64,000 nt of DNA from Rotaria socialis (Eukaryota; Rotifera; Eurotatoria; Philodinida; Philodinidae), in the NCBI GenBank assembly GCA_905331475.1, contig CAJNYU010000183.1, forward strand, positions 1-64,000, written 5' to 3'. Position numbers and translations under genes: made by a program. This document shows positions 45,231 through 57,808 of the stretch, in pieces (position 1 is the first letter of the stretch; each line of letters starts with the position of its first letter). The notes beneath the pieces were generated by a model, which was given only the letters and a program-made list of their open reading frames with translations, made no database searches and had not been told where the DNA came from.

Positions 45231-45434
45231 TAGAGGTGTCGGCTTAGCATTAAAAGTGAAAATAATGCATTGATTTATTTCTCACGGAAAATCAATTAAC
45301 ACTAAATGTTTAGAATAAAAAGTAGCATCGGTGTTAGGAATGCTAATTTAGTGAATAAATCGGGGTGTTGGTGTTTTCTTTAGCATAACACACTAATGCA
45401 TTATTTTCAATTTAATGCTAAGCCGACACCTCTG
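45231..45434. mobile_element. hAT miniature element, 204 bp
   Basis: The left end is TAGAGGTGTCGGCTTAGCAT and the right end is its complement ATGCTAAGCCGACACCTCTG. The terminal repeats run to about 40 bp, through AATAATGCATT. It is flanked by GTAGCGAG at 45223-45230 and 45435-45442, a perfect 8-bp target duplication. Non-coding. The TAGAGGTGTC end resembles that of the 3.4-kb hAT relic at 20735 (TAGGGGTGTC). Confidence 0.9.
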
Positions 45435-45442
45435 GTAGCGAG

Positions 45443-47344
45443 GGTATTTGCAGGTCACATCGTTTCTAGTTTCTGATTTTGTTAATACCCTTTCTTTATA
45501 ATTAGAATATGTTTACATTAATCACAATAAACGATAATCATTAGTTTCCGGTAATTTCAAATAGGATATATCTATGTGTGATCTTCGTTATTGATTAACA
45601 TGATAACAAAACCTTTATTACGAAGCATATACAGGCCACAGAATACATAGTTTGTATTAACCCGTAAATAATCATTAGATGTCATCTACAATCATATATT
45701 GATAGCTTTTATAGCTTAATGTTATGAATATAGATCGTTGTTGCCAGAAAACAAAAGCTATCGGGTCATCATATGCAGAAAACTGTTAATTGAAATCGAG
45801 ATGAATTGTGATTTTACTGCAAGACAATGAAAAACCATGTTCATAAACACGCCTCTGAGAGTAAAATTGTTAATATTGTCTTGGTTTAAACTGTTTAATT
45901 CTAAAATTAGCGTCTGAAAACCCTTTTTTCCCTTCTAGAGAGCAGATCAGAACGAAATGATCATAGAATGATGTTTTTACTGCCCTAAAGATTTCTAAAG
46001 GTGATTATCAAACGATAAGCATCTTTAGTTATTATGAGCGATAAGCATGAAAAATATGATAACAAAAAACAAACATCAATCAATTTAATTAGTATCAGTA
46101 CCAAATCCGTGTCATGCCATCAGTGAAGTACGATTAATCGAAAATTTATATTAAAAAAAAAATATTAAGAATATTATGCTTTTTTGATGTAACAAAGAAA
46201 AAATCAGAAGCTTTCAAAGAAATAGATTGTCAAAGAATAATTACATTCGTCATCGAGTTTGCTATCGTGTTTATAAATATCCTTGGGTACTTTTTCATGC
46301 TATCAACTTATCCGAAAATAAGACTAGATCATGAAATTAGTTCAAACAATAGCTTTTATATAATTAGAAAAAATGCCCTATCATGACGAGAAACTCATAT
46401 GTTTTAATGAAAATCGCAGTTATGAATTCCATAGGTATTACTTCTTCAATCATTATGGAGATTATCATTGGTTCGTAATAAATGCTTACTTGCGTTTTAT
46501 ATCAACGAAGTTCTCAATAGAAATTAGTTTCATTTCAGATTTTTGGATTTGTTGACGACAAATCAAATGATAGTAAAACTTATCGTGTAAACGATGTTGA
46601 TCAGTCTTAGCGTTTCAAAATATTCAAACACTTAAATAATAGTTATTCTAATGTGTATGAACGATACATAAAAGAGATTCAGCAAGATTACGAAGTCAAA
46701 AACTTCCAAATATGAGTTCTTTCAAAATAAACTAACAATTAAAGTTTGTATACAAAATATATTCGATGTATTGTTTGGTTAGTATGAAAAAAATAAAATA
46801 ATAAAATCATTCTTAGTGCAATCTTCTTTTACTATGATTAAGATTCATCCAGAAAAATAAATTTTATACTTAAAAACTGTGTAGCTTAAGAAATCCTACT
46901 AATGAGAAGATCTAAGGTTTTACAACATCAATTCGATATGATTATTCACAATTTTTCTTTTACTCGAGAGGATATTTGATCACGACTAAGTTTGGTTAAC
47001 AGAAAAGGTCACACCCATACATCAATGTTGTAAAAAATGCAATTTTCAGCTCATCAACATTTGAAAAAATTAAAAGATCAGAGATTAACTACAGAAAATA
47101 TTTAGATTTCAGAAGCTTTCTGAATTTTTCACAATATCGAAGAACTATAAAATTTAACTAAAAGATGAATATAATTTAGTACGACGGCAAATGACTAGTG
47201 CCAAATGTTTGATACTCTATCAGGATCCAAACCAAGTTTAAGCTACTGGAAACATATTGAAGCCTTAACCGAAGTTTTGCAGCAAAAACTGAAAAATCTT
47301 GTAAAATGATTTAATGAATAGAATTTGAAAATATTCATTATTTA
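45443..47344. other. gene-poor, AT-rich stretch
   Basis: Nothing recognisable is seen. Short open frames have no family features. Confidence 0.35.
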
Positions 47345-47352
47345 CTGCTGTT

Positions 47353-47993
47353 TAGTGGCGGCGCCACGGTGGGGGTTGTGGGAGCTGAGTCTCCTCAGAT
47401 TGTTTTTTGGAAATTTCCTAGCGAACTTAATTTTTTCTGATATTAGTATTTCAGAGCTTGCGGCTGAGCCCCCTTGTGACGGCATAAGCGCCACTGATGG
47501 TATCTTAGTGCCTGTTTATTTCTTTTTCTAGCTTCTCTCTCTTTTTCTCTTGTTTGTTTTAGCGCCTAATATTGTTAATTCATTATTCTTATTCTTCTCT
47601 TTTTTCTTCAAGCTTCTTCATACATCATTCTTCACTGAGATATACCTATACTCATTCTTTCAATACCTTTCGCTCATCATTCGAGCGTATCTTCTCAGAC
47701 TACGATTTTTTCTTCTCGATTAATTACAATTACATTTTTTCTTTCAACTTGATTGTCCCTTACAATCGTTCGAACTCATGTCAGCTACTTGCTTGTGGAG
47801 TTCTTCTTATTCTCAACTATTTCTGTTCATTGAAGAAACAATTGAATCTTCATCCAATATGCAATACTATTTTATTTTCATTGTTCTCATTCTACCATAA
47901 TTAGTACTGTGGCATCTGGCGTTTTCATTAGTTGCGTATGATCCTCATCAAGGCGTTACACTCCTCGCATCTAAATTTCTGGCGCCGCCGCTA
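47353..47993. mobile_element. hAT miniature element, 641 bp, possibly composite
   Basis: Ends are TAGTGGCGGCGCCAC and GGCGCCGCCGCTA, flanked by CTGCTGTT at 47345-47352 and 47994-48001 (perfect 8 bp). An extra terminus-like word, GCGCCACTGA, at 47488-47497 and a repeated GCTGAGCCCCC-type block suggest that an inner copy of about 145 bp abuts a captured CT-rich segment (47500-47900). The long plus-strand open frame in that segment is a low-complexity artefact. Confidence 0.8.
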
Positions 47994-48001
47994 CTGCTGT
48001 T

Positions 48002-49195
48002 TTCTGTCGATTGTTAGAAAAGCTCCTTAAATACTTCTGACGAATTCTCTATCTGTTTTAAGCTATTTTCAACTGCAACTAAACAGGAAATTTCTTAGTT
48101 TTCATCAAATCCATACTTTGAGTGTTATTCAGATAATCACGTTTTAATAAAGCCGATTTTATCTCGAAGAGTATCCTGAGGTTGTTTAAAATAGGGTAAG
48201 ATCAATAATTCACACATTAGATTGGAGTAATTGTGCTAAAGTTAAGAAATTTTTTTCAAATTTAATGAAGAGGAGAAATGAACAAGGTGTTGCCGCTTCG
48301 CTGAAGAAAAACGATAACTCCCTAGATTTACAATTCATCCATTGGTTACAACATTGTCATATTTCGTTACTTGTCTGGACTAGTTTCAATAAAAAATCTG
48401 TCAAATATTTCATCAAAATTTTTAGTGTTATCTTGTTTATTATCATAATTATTAAAACTTGTTTTCCTCACCAATAAAATTGTTTTGCCTCTCCCATATA
48501 AAGAATGTCTGATAAACACACGCACACACACAGATAAATGTACACATGTATACTATGTACACATAAACTAATAAGAAACAAAAAGGAATCTTCACCGTAT
48601 GCTTTCATTACGCGCATAGACAAAATTCATTGTATTCCATTTTAGTTTTTTTTTGTTATTTCTCAAAAAATGAACATAACTTTTTCTTTTTCATTTGTCG
48701 CACCACAAGGAAATGAAAAAAAGTGTGCGACAAATCTGGGGATTCATCTCCCAAACGGAATACAAAGATACAGAGTGAAATGAATAGTACAGCGCACTAT
48801 ACAAAGTTGAAAGACGATTAACAAAGAAATAACTTTTTTTCTCGAATTTTCTTGGCCATATACAAAAAAATTCAGTTTGTGTAAAAAGAAAAGAAAAGAA
48901 AAGAAAAAAAAAAGAAAAACACTTTTTGTGTGTACAAAATGTGCACCAATAAGTATTTCATGCACATATCTCAACACACATCTTCTACAATGGAACCTAT
49001 TATTCAGAGACGCAGAAGGAAGAAAAAGGACCAGAAACTTTTCAAACTATGCATCATTTGGTGTAGACAAAAAGAAAAGATAATGAAAAGAAACGCATTG
49101 TGATCACCGGGTTGTAATCTCAGATAAATTTAAAAAAAAGGAAACAAAAGGAACAATTATTCAATTAGTCTTTTTTTTCGTCTTCTAGCTGTTTG
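48002..49195. other. 3' flank of the AMPK gamma gene
   Basis: No gene is seen. It has polypurine and polypyrimidine tracts (for example near 48890-48920) and a short CA tract near 48520-48533. Confidence 0.35.
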
Positions 49196-52100
49196 TTATT
49201 CTTCTTCATCTTCTTCTACGACTGGATCATCGTCACTGAAGACATTTATTGTTGGTACAAAGTGTGTCGTTGTTGCTATTGTTAGCGATGGTGGTGGTGG
49301 TGTGAGAGATACTGACGGTTCAGTTTTAGTTGGACGCATAACAATATAATAAAGTAAATCTGATAATGAAAGTACTCCAATAACATGTTCATCATTATCG
49401 ACAACAACGAGACGATGTACTTCAGCTTTAATAATACGCTCCATACATGCTGCTAATGTTTCATTCTTATAGCATTTTGCTACAGTTTCAAGACGCTCTT
49501 TACGGAAAGATAACGCTTCTTTTATTGTCATATTTAAATTTGTATAAGTTTTATCAGCTGCTAAACCCTAAATTGAAGCAGAATATTACAACGAGACAAA
49601 AATTTCAATATTTTACTTACAATGACATCAAATTTTGAATAAATATTCACTAACTTTCTTTGACTGTCAACAACAGGTAATGCGGATATACGATATTTAA
49701 CAAATTGATTAAGTGCTTCGATTACTGTTGTATTTTCATCAATCTATTTTCAATTACATACAAGATATATATTTATTTATATATGAATATCCCAGCGAAA
49801 CAATTAGATGTTTAAACTTTCTTTAGAATATCATCCTTGTGATCTTCTAATGTCAGATGAACCCACACCCTCAAAACGTAAGTCTGCGAAATCTTACACT
49901 AAACAATTTTATTTAACAAAGAACTTTTGTGCCTTGTAAGATATTATTACAAGATAATAGCAGATATTTTTTGGCTTTTTGAATCTTCAATAATATTATA
50001 TTACATTTCAATGGAAGATTTCTGTGACTCTACAACCTTGTAAAATATGATCGAAATAAAGTTTTCAAAGTATCGAAGTGGAAATTTCAATTTAGTCTTC
50101 TCAACTCTCTACACAGATACGGCAACGATGTTAGCAACGAGTTACGAGAGACGCGACAGATATTTATTGTCTAAGATTCCAGAACGCAGATGAACTATTT
50201 CTTCATTGAGTTTCTAAATGGTTAACTAAAAGAATGTCTTCGACTTCTATGTCGATATAGTCAGAACAAAAATATAATTCTACTGAGATTAACTACATCA
50301 TGTTTTACAATTTAAACCCATAAGAATTACGCTTATAGAATTGTTGCATAATGTCATCTACTTATCCAATAGAAGTACAATCAAGCGAGAAAAAAAGAAA
50401 TATTTAAACTTACAATATGCATGTCATGATATGTTCCAAGATTTAATTCTTCCAATGTTTTAGACACATATGAAGGCTGTGGCCAATCATAGATCTAATG
50501 GCAAAAAAAAAACAAAGAAGAAATATGAAATTTGCTTGAAAATATTTTTATGCATTAATAATGTTTCATTTTCATGAAACTTCGTATATATATATATATA
50601 TTAAAAACTGAGTTTTTCCTTGTCAATACTTACATATAAATAGAAGAATCGTAATATACGTTTATGTGTTAAAATAAATATAACATTATGAGATATTGGA
50701 TCAACAATAGGTAAACGATGTACATGATTTTCTATTAAAATACGAACTGCTTCAAATAAACTAGAAAAATAAAATAACAGATTCTGTTTTTTACATTCTA
50801 TGCTTTGTTAAATGATTACCTATCGGTGGGCTTTATAGATAATAATGGTTTTTCATATTCTCGTAAAACTTCTCTCCATGTTTCAATTCGATGTTCTTCA
50901 AGTTCTTCAATTTTTGCATTCGGTTCTTTATAATATTTTTGTAATATAAGAATAAAATCGGTAATTGTTAACATTGCAGTAAATCTTTGTCGTTTCGAAT
51001 CCCAAATCGGAGCAGCTCGTACACCATTATGAACAAGAGCATAGAATGCTTTTTTTACTGCTAATTGTGTATCAAATACAACAAGTTTAGAACTTTTTGG
51101 CATTATATCATAGCACGTATGAGTTTTCATAAAATGTGTATAAATTTCATCATCGCTTACTACAGAAAATAATAATAATTATTAATCAATTAATTAATAA
51201 TTTAAATGTCTTACCAAATGTATCATCGACATCTTGTGTTGGCGAACACGACTAAAATATATTTAAAAAAATCTTCTTTTTTGAAGAATTCAATTAATAA
51301 TACGAACTGTTGGACGAATACAATAGACGGATGGTTGATCTGATGAACTACTTTTTGTAATTATGGTTTGACCGGAAAGTGTTTTACTAATACGAGTTGA
51401 ACCACTTATATGATTTGGACTTTGAGCGCCTAAATACACACACATATGTAATTATGAATACATAAAGTAAATGGGAAATAATTCTGTTATTTGGCTTTAC
51501 CGCTTCGTTTTGGATCTTGAAAGAGTGCCTATAATAATAGGAGAAAATTAAATTTATCAATGAAATATATATATATAAGTTAAAGTAGATAAAATATATG
51601 CATTACCAAATGCAGGTAGGCAAGCAAGCAAGCAAGCAAACATGAAAAGAAATTTTTTCTTGTTCTTCACTTCTGAACATATTCTCCATTCTCTCAACAA
51701 ATTTTATGTCATGTTGGGCCTGTATCAATATTCAACGAGTATTGAATCCTACGCTACGACAACGACAGAACAATGAATGGAGAGAGAAGGTGTGTGTGTG
51801 AAAGAGGAAGAGAAAAGAAACGAGTCTCGTGCCAAAAGATAAAATACGATAAACATTATAACCCCCGTATAACAAATGACATACCATTAATTGGCTTGTT
51901 CCTTCACCAGTCGTCCCTTGTTTATTTTGCTGTTGAAGACGGCCAAGTGCTGCTTGTATGCGTAGATTATCGTTACCTTTTGTCATACGTTTATGATATG
52001 AAATTGAAAAACCAGTTGGTGCTGATGACATTGATGCATAATATTGTGAATCGGATGTCGGTAATGAGAGAGCATTTGGACCAGCACTAATATTTTTTCC

Positions 52101-53076
52101 ACTTCCACTACTTGTTCTACTTCCACCTCGAATTGTGTTTGAACTTCTAGCACTAGTTATTCTATCATCTTTATTATTTAGACGATCATTATCTGATAAT
52201 GAACCGGTAGATGTAGTGCGATCATCTAGTTCATAATCGTCATCTTCATAATTATTTGATCGTTGATAATTTGCTGTTAATAAATTATTATTTATATTTT
52301 GTTGTTTTTTATAACTATCCATGTTTGTACGAGTATCAATTCCTTTTGTCGATGTTGTTAATAGTGCAGCTAAGGGTTTTTTTGTTTTTTTCGGAAAAAA
52401 TCTTGAAAAAAGTGATTTATCAGGTACAGACTGTGGGTCAGATTTTGAACGTGAGCGTACACGACCAATAAGAAATTGTTTTGCTGTTGTTGATGCTGAA
52501 TTTGTAGTTGTAGTTGGTGCCTTTGGAGGTGGTAAAGCTAATGTAGCAACAGGCATAACAGCACTTGCATGTTGAGATAATGTTGCAACAACATTTGAAT
52601 GTTCACAAATATCACTTTTACCGTTCGTTCCACCACCTGGACCAGATGTATTATTTGCTGGATGTGAAAGTACAACAACTGAATTAGCTGAGATTGTAGC
52701 AGCCTTTTTATCATTTGCATTACTACGTGATAAAAATACGGCTTGAAAACGATTTCGTTTCGATGATCCATCGGAATAGGGTTTATTTGGCGAAATTGAT
52801 CGATCCAAATTAATTTGATCTATTCCAACGGTCGTATTGACTTCATTCTAAATGACGCGTGCGTATGATGTTTGTTTGTTTGTTCGATTTTAGTTTTCGA
52901 AATCTTTCATCCTTTTTTTCCCTCGTTTCTATTTCTTACTATTTTTAACTTACCATGGGTTGAATATAATTATTAAGATCCATTTCATGATGCATATCAT
53001 GGTCATGTTCGTGATCATGCTCATGCACCGTATCGAGTAAAACTGTTGATCGTGTCGGATAGTCACTTGTTGTCAT
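49196..53076 (-). CDS. PRKAG: AMP-activated protein kinase gamma subunit (four CBS motifs)
   Basis: Ten exons: 53076-52954, 52847-51885, 51528-51501, 51429-51308, 51251-51215, 51159-50820, 50760-50634, 50494-50414, 49743-49621, 49567-49196. They sum to 2316 nt (771 aa), every phase consistent. The N-terminal 425 residues are Ser/Thr/Asn-rich and low complexity, with a His/Asp/Glu run ([13 protein letters not shown]) in exon 1 and a basic [15 protein letters not shown]. The CBS region starts at [19 protein letters not shown] and includes [37 protein letters not shown] and [10 protein letters not shown], the four nucleotide-binding repeats. The tail is acidic. It senses AMP/ATP for the alpha-beta-gamma kinase. 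The long N terminus resembles human gamma2 or the fly long isoforms. Further first exons may lie upstream at 61.0 and 62.3 kb. Confidence 0.95.
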
Positions 53077-56000
53077 GGTTTATATTTATCAAGACAAAGA
53101 AAGTGAATACACACCGAGTAATAATGATGATTTCGATAGGAAAATGTATTCCTACTCTCTTTTTTTTCTTTAAAAAAAAATAAAGTTGTAATTACATTTA
53201 TATATCTATGTAGCAACCGTACTTTCAATACTCTCGTCTATGAATGCGGCGAGAAAAGAAACAGAAAAAAAAGAGAAATGGCTGACTGAATGAATGATGA
53301 TGAAGAATATGACGCATTCATGTACACATTTTCTTTTCTCTTCTTTCGTTTTTCTCGAATGATAGAAAGAAAGAAAAAGTGTACATCATTTACATTCGTA
53401 TACATAAATAAAGGGATACTCGTTGTATGTATGTTTCATCCTGTTGCTTTTAAGTGTAAATACGGAGTAAAGATGGACGGACGAATAGGAAGAACGAGCG
53501 AAGCCTACGCTAATCGTTTTTCGTTTTTTTTCGTTTTTTGTCACGCAGCCAACTCAAATGTTCAAAGTGAGAGAATACACATGAGGTCAACAGTATCTTA
53601 AGAAAGACAATCGGTGTGTTGTTATTCTTCTTCTTCTTCTTCTCTCTCTCTACTAGGATTGTTATTTGAATAAATCATAACTGAAGAAAAAAAACCAGAG
53701 AAGGAGAGCGAGAGAAAGAGTAGTGAAATACGTCACCCGAATTTCTGGATAAAAAGGAGCAAAACAGTATATATACTGAAATACGAAACCTTCCAGACAT
53801 ATTCCGTTCTTTTCTCTTCTTTTCGTTGTGCTATTTCTCGTAGATATAAACATGCCAATCAGTAGGCTTCCACATCTATTAGTGGAATGAACAGAACACT
53901 TTTTCTATTCTTATTTCTTTTTTTCTTCTTCTTTTCTCATTTTTTTGATTCATCAAGCAAGTCACGAGTAGATCCAAGGTTTTTTCCTCGAACGTCATCT
54001 ATTACACATTCAGACGATGGATAAAATGTGTGATGGGAAAAAAAGCGACTGTTGTTCTTTCGCGTTATATTATATATATATATACTCGCACATACATCTA
54101 TTTATACATTCTGTTTTTTTTCCTTTATAAAGATATATATATATATATATATTTATATTAGTTGCTTTACCCATAGTATTGTCTTATTTCTTCTATCGGC
54201 TATATAATCGATGACAAAGAAAAAAAATGTTCTTTTGCGTCTTTACTGCCCTAAATTTCTGGCCGTTACTTGTATTCTGAGTAATAAAAACAGCGCAAAA
54301 GAGAAGAATGGGAGAGAGAGAAAGAAATATTATCGACGAAGAAAATGATAGAAAAGCAATTCAACATAAAAAAAAGATGGATAAAACCCACTAGAGTCAC
54401 ACGCATCTTATCTAAATGACAAAATGTCATGCATGCAATGAAAGAAAGTTTTAGAAATACCCATCAGGATCTATCAATGACACCTGTTTATAGGATAATC
54501 CCGACTTAGATAATAAAAGCAAATGATATTTAGCGAATCCGGTAACAGAAGCCAGGAGTTCAAAAGTAAGAAATAAAAACTATTTAACAGAGGAAATTTA
54601 GTCAACAATGCATAGGAAAAGGTACTTGGTAAATTATTATTTAAACATGATAAACTCGTTTATTTACATTATTGTTTTTCTTCAATGAATCTGAGTCATT
54701 CATGTGTATGACGTCAATGGTTCGTTAAAAATTCTACTACTAACTGCATGCACATACTTCCGCACATAAAAAAATTATCCGGTCGGCGCCTATCGCATAG
54801 CTATAATTTTGAAAGGGAATTTCTTTGTTTTTCTCTATTTTTAAATATCTAACAAAAAATAAAGTTTAATTAATATTATTTATTTTTATTTTGTATTTAC
54901 AAGAACATAAATCATTAAAAGAAAAGAAGAATTACGAAGTATGCATCCATTTATTATTCGATGATGATCGAATTTCTTTTATTTTTTTAACACTCATAGA
55001 CAAAGTGTAAAACGAGCTTTTCCATCGAAATAGCAGTAATCGAAACCTAGTGTGAAATCTTATTATTTTTTGACGAAAAGAAAATTGCTACGATAGCTTC
55101 CTGACCGAACAAGTATGTTTAATTTTCCATGCATTTGAAACGGTAATGCATGTAACACAGCGAGTTTTTCAAGTAAAAAGGAGAAAGGAAAAGAAATGTA
55201 ATTTCTCTTCATCCTTCTGGCATTCATCGAGTCAGTAAATGCATTTATTTGCTAAACACTCAACTATTTTTGTCGTTATTGAAATTAATTGGACAATTCT
55301 TAATATAGAAATATATAATTTAGAATTGATTTTTCTATTGAGATGCAGCCTAGATTATTTTTTCCTTCTTCTTATCATACATTAAAACGATATCTAAACT
55401 GCTTAGTTTAGTTTATTTTAGATAGGTTGAATATTTTTCTTTCGTTTTGATTAAAAGAAAAACATCGCAAGACTCGATGAAGTAAATTATAACACTCGGA
55501 GCCTGAAAAAACAAAAACAATTTCGTTTCAACGATGAAGGTTACATAAAAATGGGTGTCTTAAGAATTTATCGATGAAGCCGATTATTTCTAGCAAACTT
55601 TTTGATGCTTATTACATCATTTGCAATGCTATTTTTTTCTTATTTCTCATGGAGTATGTTTTTCTTTCGAATTTTCAAAATATCTTTTCAGTGCTTCTTC
55701 ATGTTTGCAACATTTCTACGTTGCAAGACATCTCTAATTGAACAAGTACTAAAATCTACAATTTACTTTATTTTTCTTTTTCGAAATTTTGTACTGTAAA
55801 GAATTAAATGGTAATGATATGGACAAGTTTTTATTCATGTGTTTCGAGATTTTTCGATTCATATAATGAAAAATCTATTTGATGGTACTACTTCTACCCA
55901 TAGTGATCACGATAGAATTTGTTTTGAAAAAGCTGTCACTTACGTAGAGCGTCCGACTATAAATTTTTAGAAAATGTCACGATTTTATCAATAATCTCAA

Positions 56001-57562
56001 GGCGAAATATATTCATAGTAAAAAGTATTTCATGCATACTAAGACATTCGATAGCTCACAGAAATGCTTCTAAATATTTAAAAACCTAAATTATAGTCAG
56101 TATAAGCTTGCTCTTTACACTAACTAATTTTTAATTTTTTTTCACTACATCACATAATAGTAGCGTCGATACGTATGAGTAAAAACCTGATACAAGCTCA
56201 AAAGAGAAAGTTTTAAAATGTTATCAGAGAAAAACAATGATTTTATCTTCATATAAACTTACTCACTTTATTCCAAATGATAGTAATCTAGGTACTTTCT
56301 TCTATCATAGAATCTGTTTCGTGTGCAAAACAAAAACTCGTCGACAATAGGAATCTCGTAAGTAAGCACAGAGTTCTAAAGATAATAGAAGATTTTTATT
56401 CTCTTCACATAGATAATAAAGAAATTGACAATATTATCAATATGTTTATTGAAACAGTAACTAATTTAATAGTTTTTAAGTAGAACATCGATGACGACTC
56501 AAAAACAAAATGATTCTAGAAGATTTCTGATCGATTATGAAAAATCTATATTCTAGGAAATGTATATTAACATATGGGCCATTCCACCAAAAGTCGCCAG
56601 GTTCATCCGGTGACCACGCCCGAATTTCATGAAACTTTCAGCGTTTGTAGAGAAATTTTCGCTGATCGTTTTGATAACAAAACTCTTTTTTCGCGAAGCT
56701 AGAGGTCAAATACAAAGAATGCACCTTTTCAACAAAATAAAAAAGACTGGTATTTTTTTCGAAATGGCGATGAGAGTCCCCCGTTTTTACTCGAATTTTA
56801 AAATCAACCACATATTCAGACTCATCGTGAAAAACTGCATCAGAAACCATAGAAATTAGAAAACTTTTGAGGAATTTTATACGATCCACTAAGGCCAAGA
56901 TAATTCACCAGAAAAAACGTAATGTTTGAAAAATTTGCTCAACAAGTTGCGATGAACCAGAATAGTGGCATTGCCAGTGCGATACAGAAAAATTTCCTCT
57001 ACTAGATGCACTGTCTGTTTTAGCACCCACTTTAAATTTAGTAAGCAACAAGTGCCCACAATACTTTAGATTGTAACTATTCAGAAAAATTTTGATGTAT
57101 TTATTCATAAAATCTAACCACTTGATCCAATCGGTATTTCCGACTTTCAGCACTTGTAGAATTTTTTATGCTGATCATTTTTGCAATAAATTATTCAATG
57201 TTCAATTTTATTTTCATTACGAGATGGGTCAAATAATATCCATCACTATTACCTCCATTTGAAATTATCCATAAAAAACGATACCTCTTTCTCGAAACAA
57301 AAGTAATAGCGTAATGCTATTTATGGAAATTCAGAGGCTACTTATATATATGCTGATTGCGCATAAAAAGCTCTGCCAGAATTTCTGTGAAATTTATAAA
57401 TTTTTTCACATACTCTGATGATGTCTGTCTGATCATACGGGATACACAAGTAAAAGAGAAATGATGAAAAAGGATTTCGAATTAAATAGAAACGTAAACA
57501 ATCCAAAATAAGAATGTCATTCATTCGATAGCCACAATTTGCTCTACAATATTCATTAGTCA
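53077..57562. other. upstream region or long 5' intron of AMPK gamma
   Basis: No protein family is recognised. Near the start there is a TTC/CT-rich tract at 53625-53650. TA microsatellites lie at 54068-54082 and 54131-54152. Around 56573-57240 there is a GC-richer block starting ATGGGCCATTCCACC, with two partly similar direct copies of a TTCAGC..TTGTAGA...GCTGATC segment (near 56637 and 57147). This may be a decayed repeat, but its termini are not defined. Confidence 0.4.
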
Positions 57563-57806
57563 CCCAGATCGTGGCGGTACGGCGGGGAACGCTCGGAAAA
57601 CACGGGAAATCAGTGGAAGGTGGAAGCAGTATTCCGGTCTTAAATTCCAGAATTTTGCTCCGGTGGATTTCGATCAACTTCCAGTGCTTTCCAACAGGAG
57701 CCGACAGCAAATCATCGGGAAAAACTCCGAAAATTTTCCGACCGGAATACTGCTTCCACGTTCCAGTGTTTTCCTGCTGTTTCCCGCCGTACGAGTTCGA
57801 CCTGGG
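57563..57806. mobile_element. miniature TIR element, family A copy 3
   Basis: The 244-bp element has ends CCCAGATCG and CGACCTGGG and flanks CA (57561-57562) and TA (57807-57808), which is a one-base mismatch. Its left 80 bp match the element at 2422 closely (TACGGCGGG, then CCGGAAA words and GTGGAAGCAGTATTCC), and the central palindrome is preserved. Open frames through it on both strands are shadows of the palindrome. Confidence 0.72.
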
Positions 57807-57808
57807 TA

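Noticed and set aside
47572..47904. 110-codon Ser/Phe/Tyr-rich plus-strand frame
   Set aside because: CT-rich low complexity inside a bounded hAT-type element; no domain or splice logic.
51773..52575. Plus-strand frames of 71-105 codons
   Set aside because: Antisense shadows of AMPK gamma exon 2, which fits the family and has consistent phases.
56573..57240. Possible element starting ATGGGCCATTCCACC
   Set aside because: The start looks like a repeat end and there are two similar direct segments, but no matching right terminus or target duplication was found.
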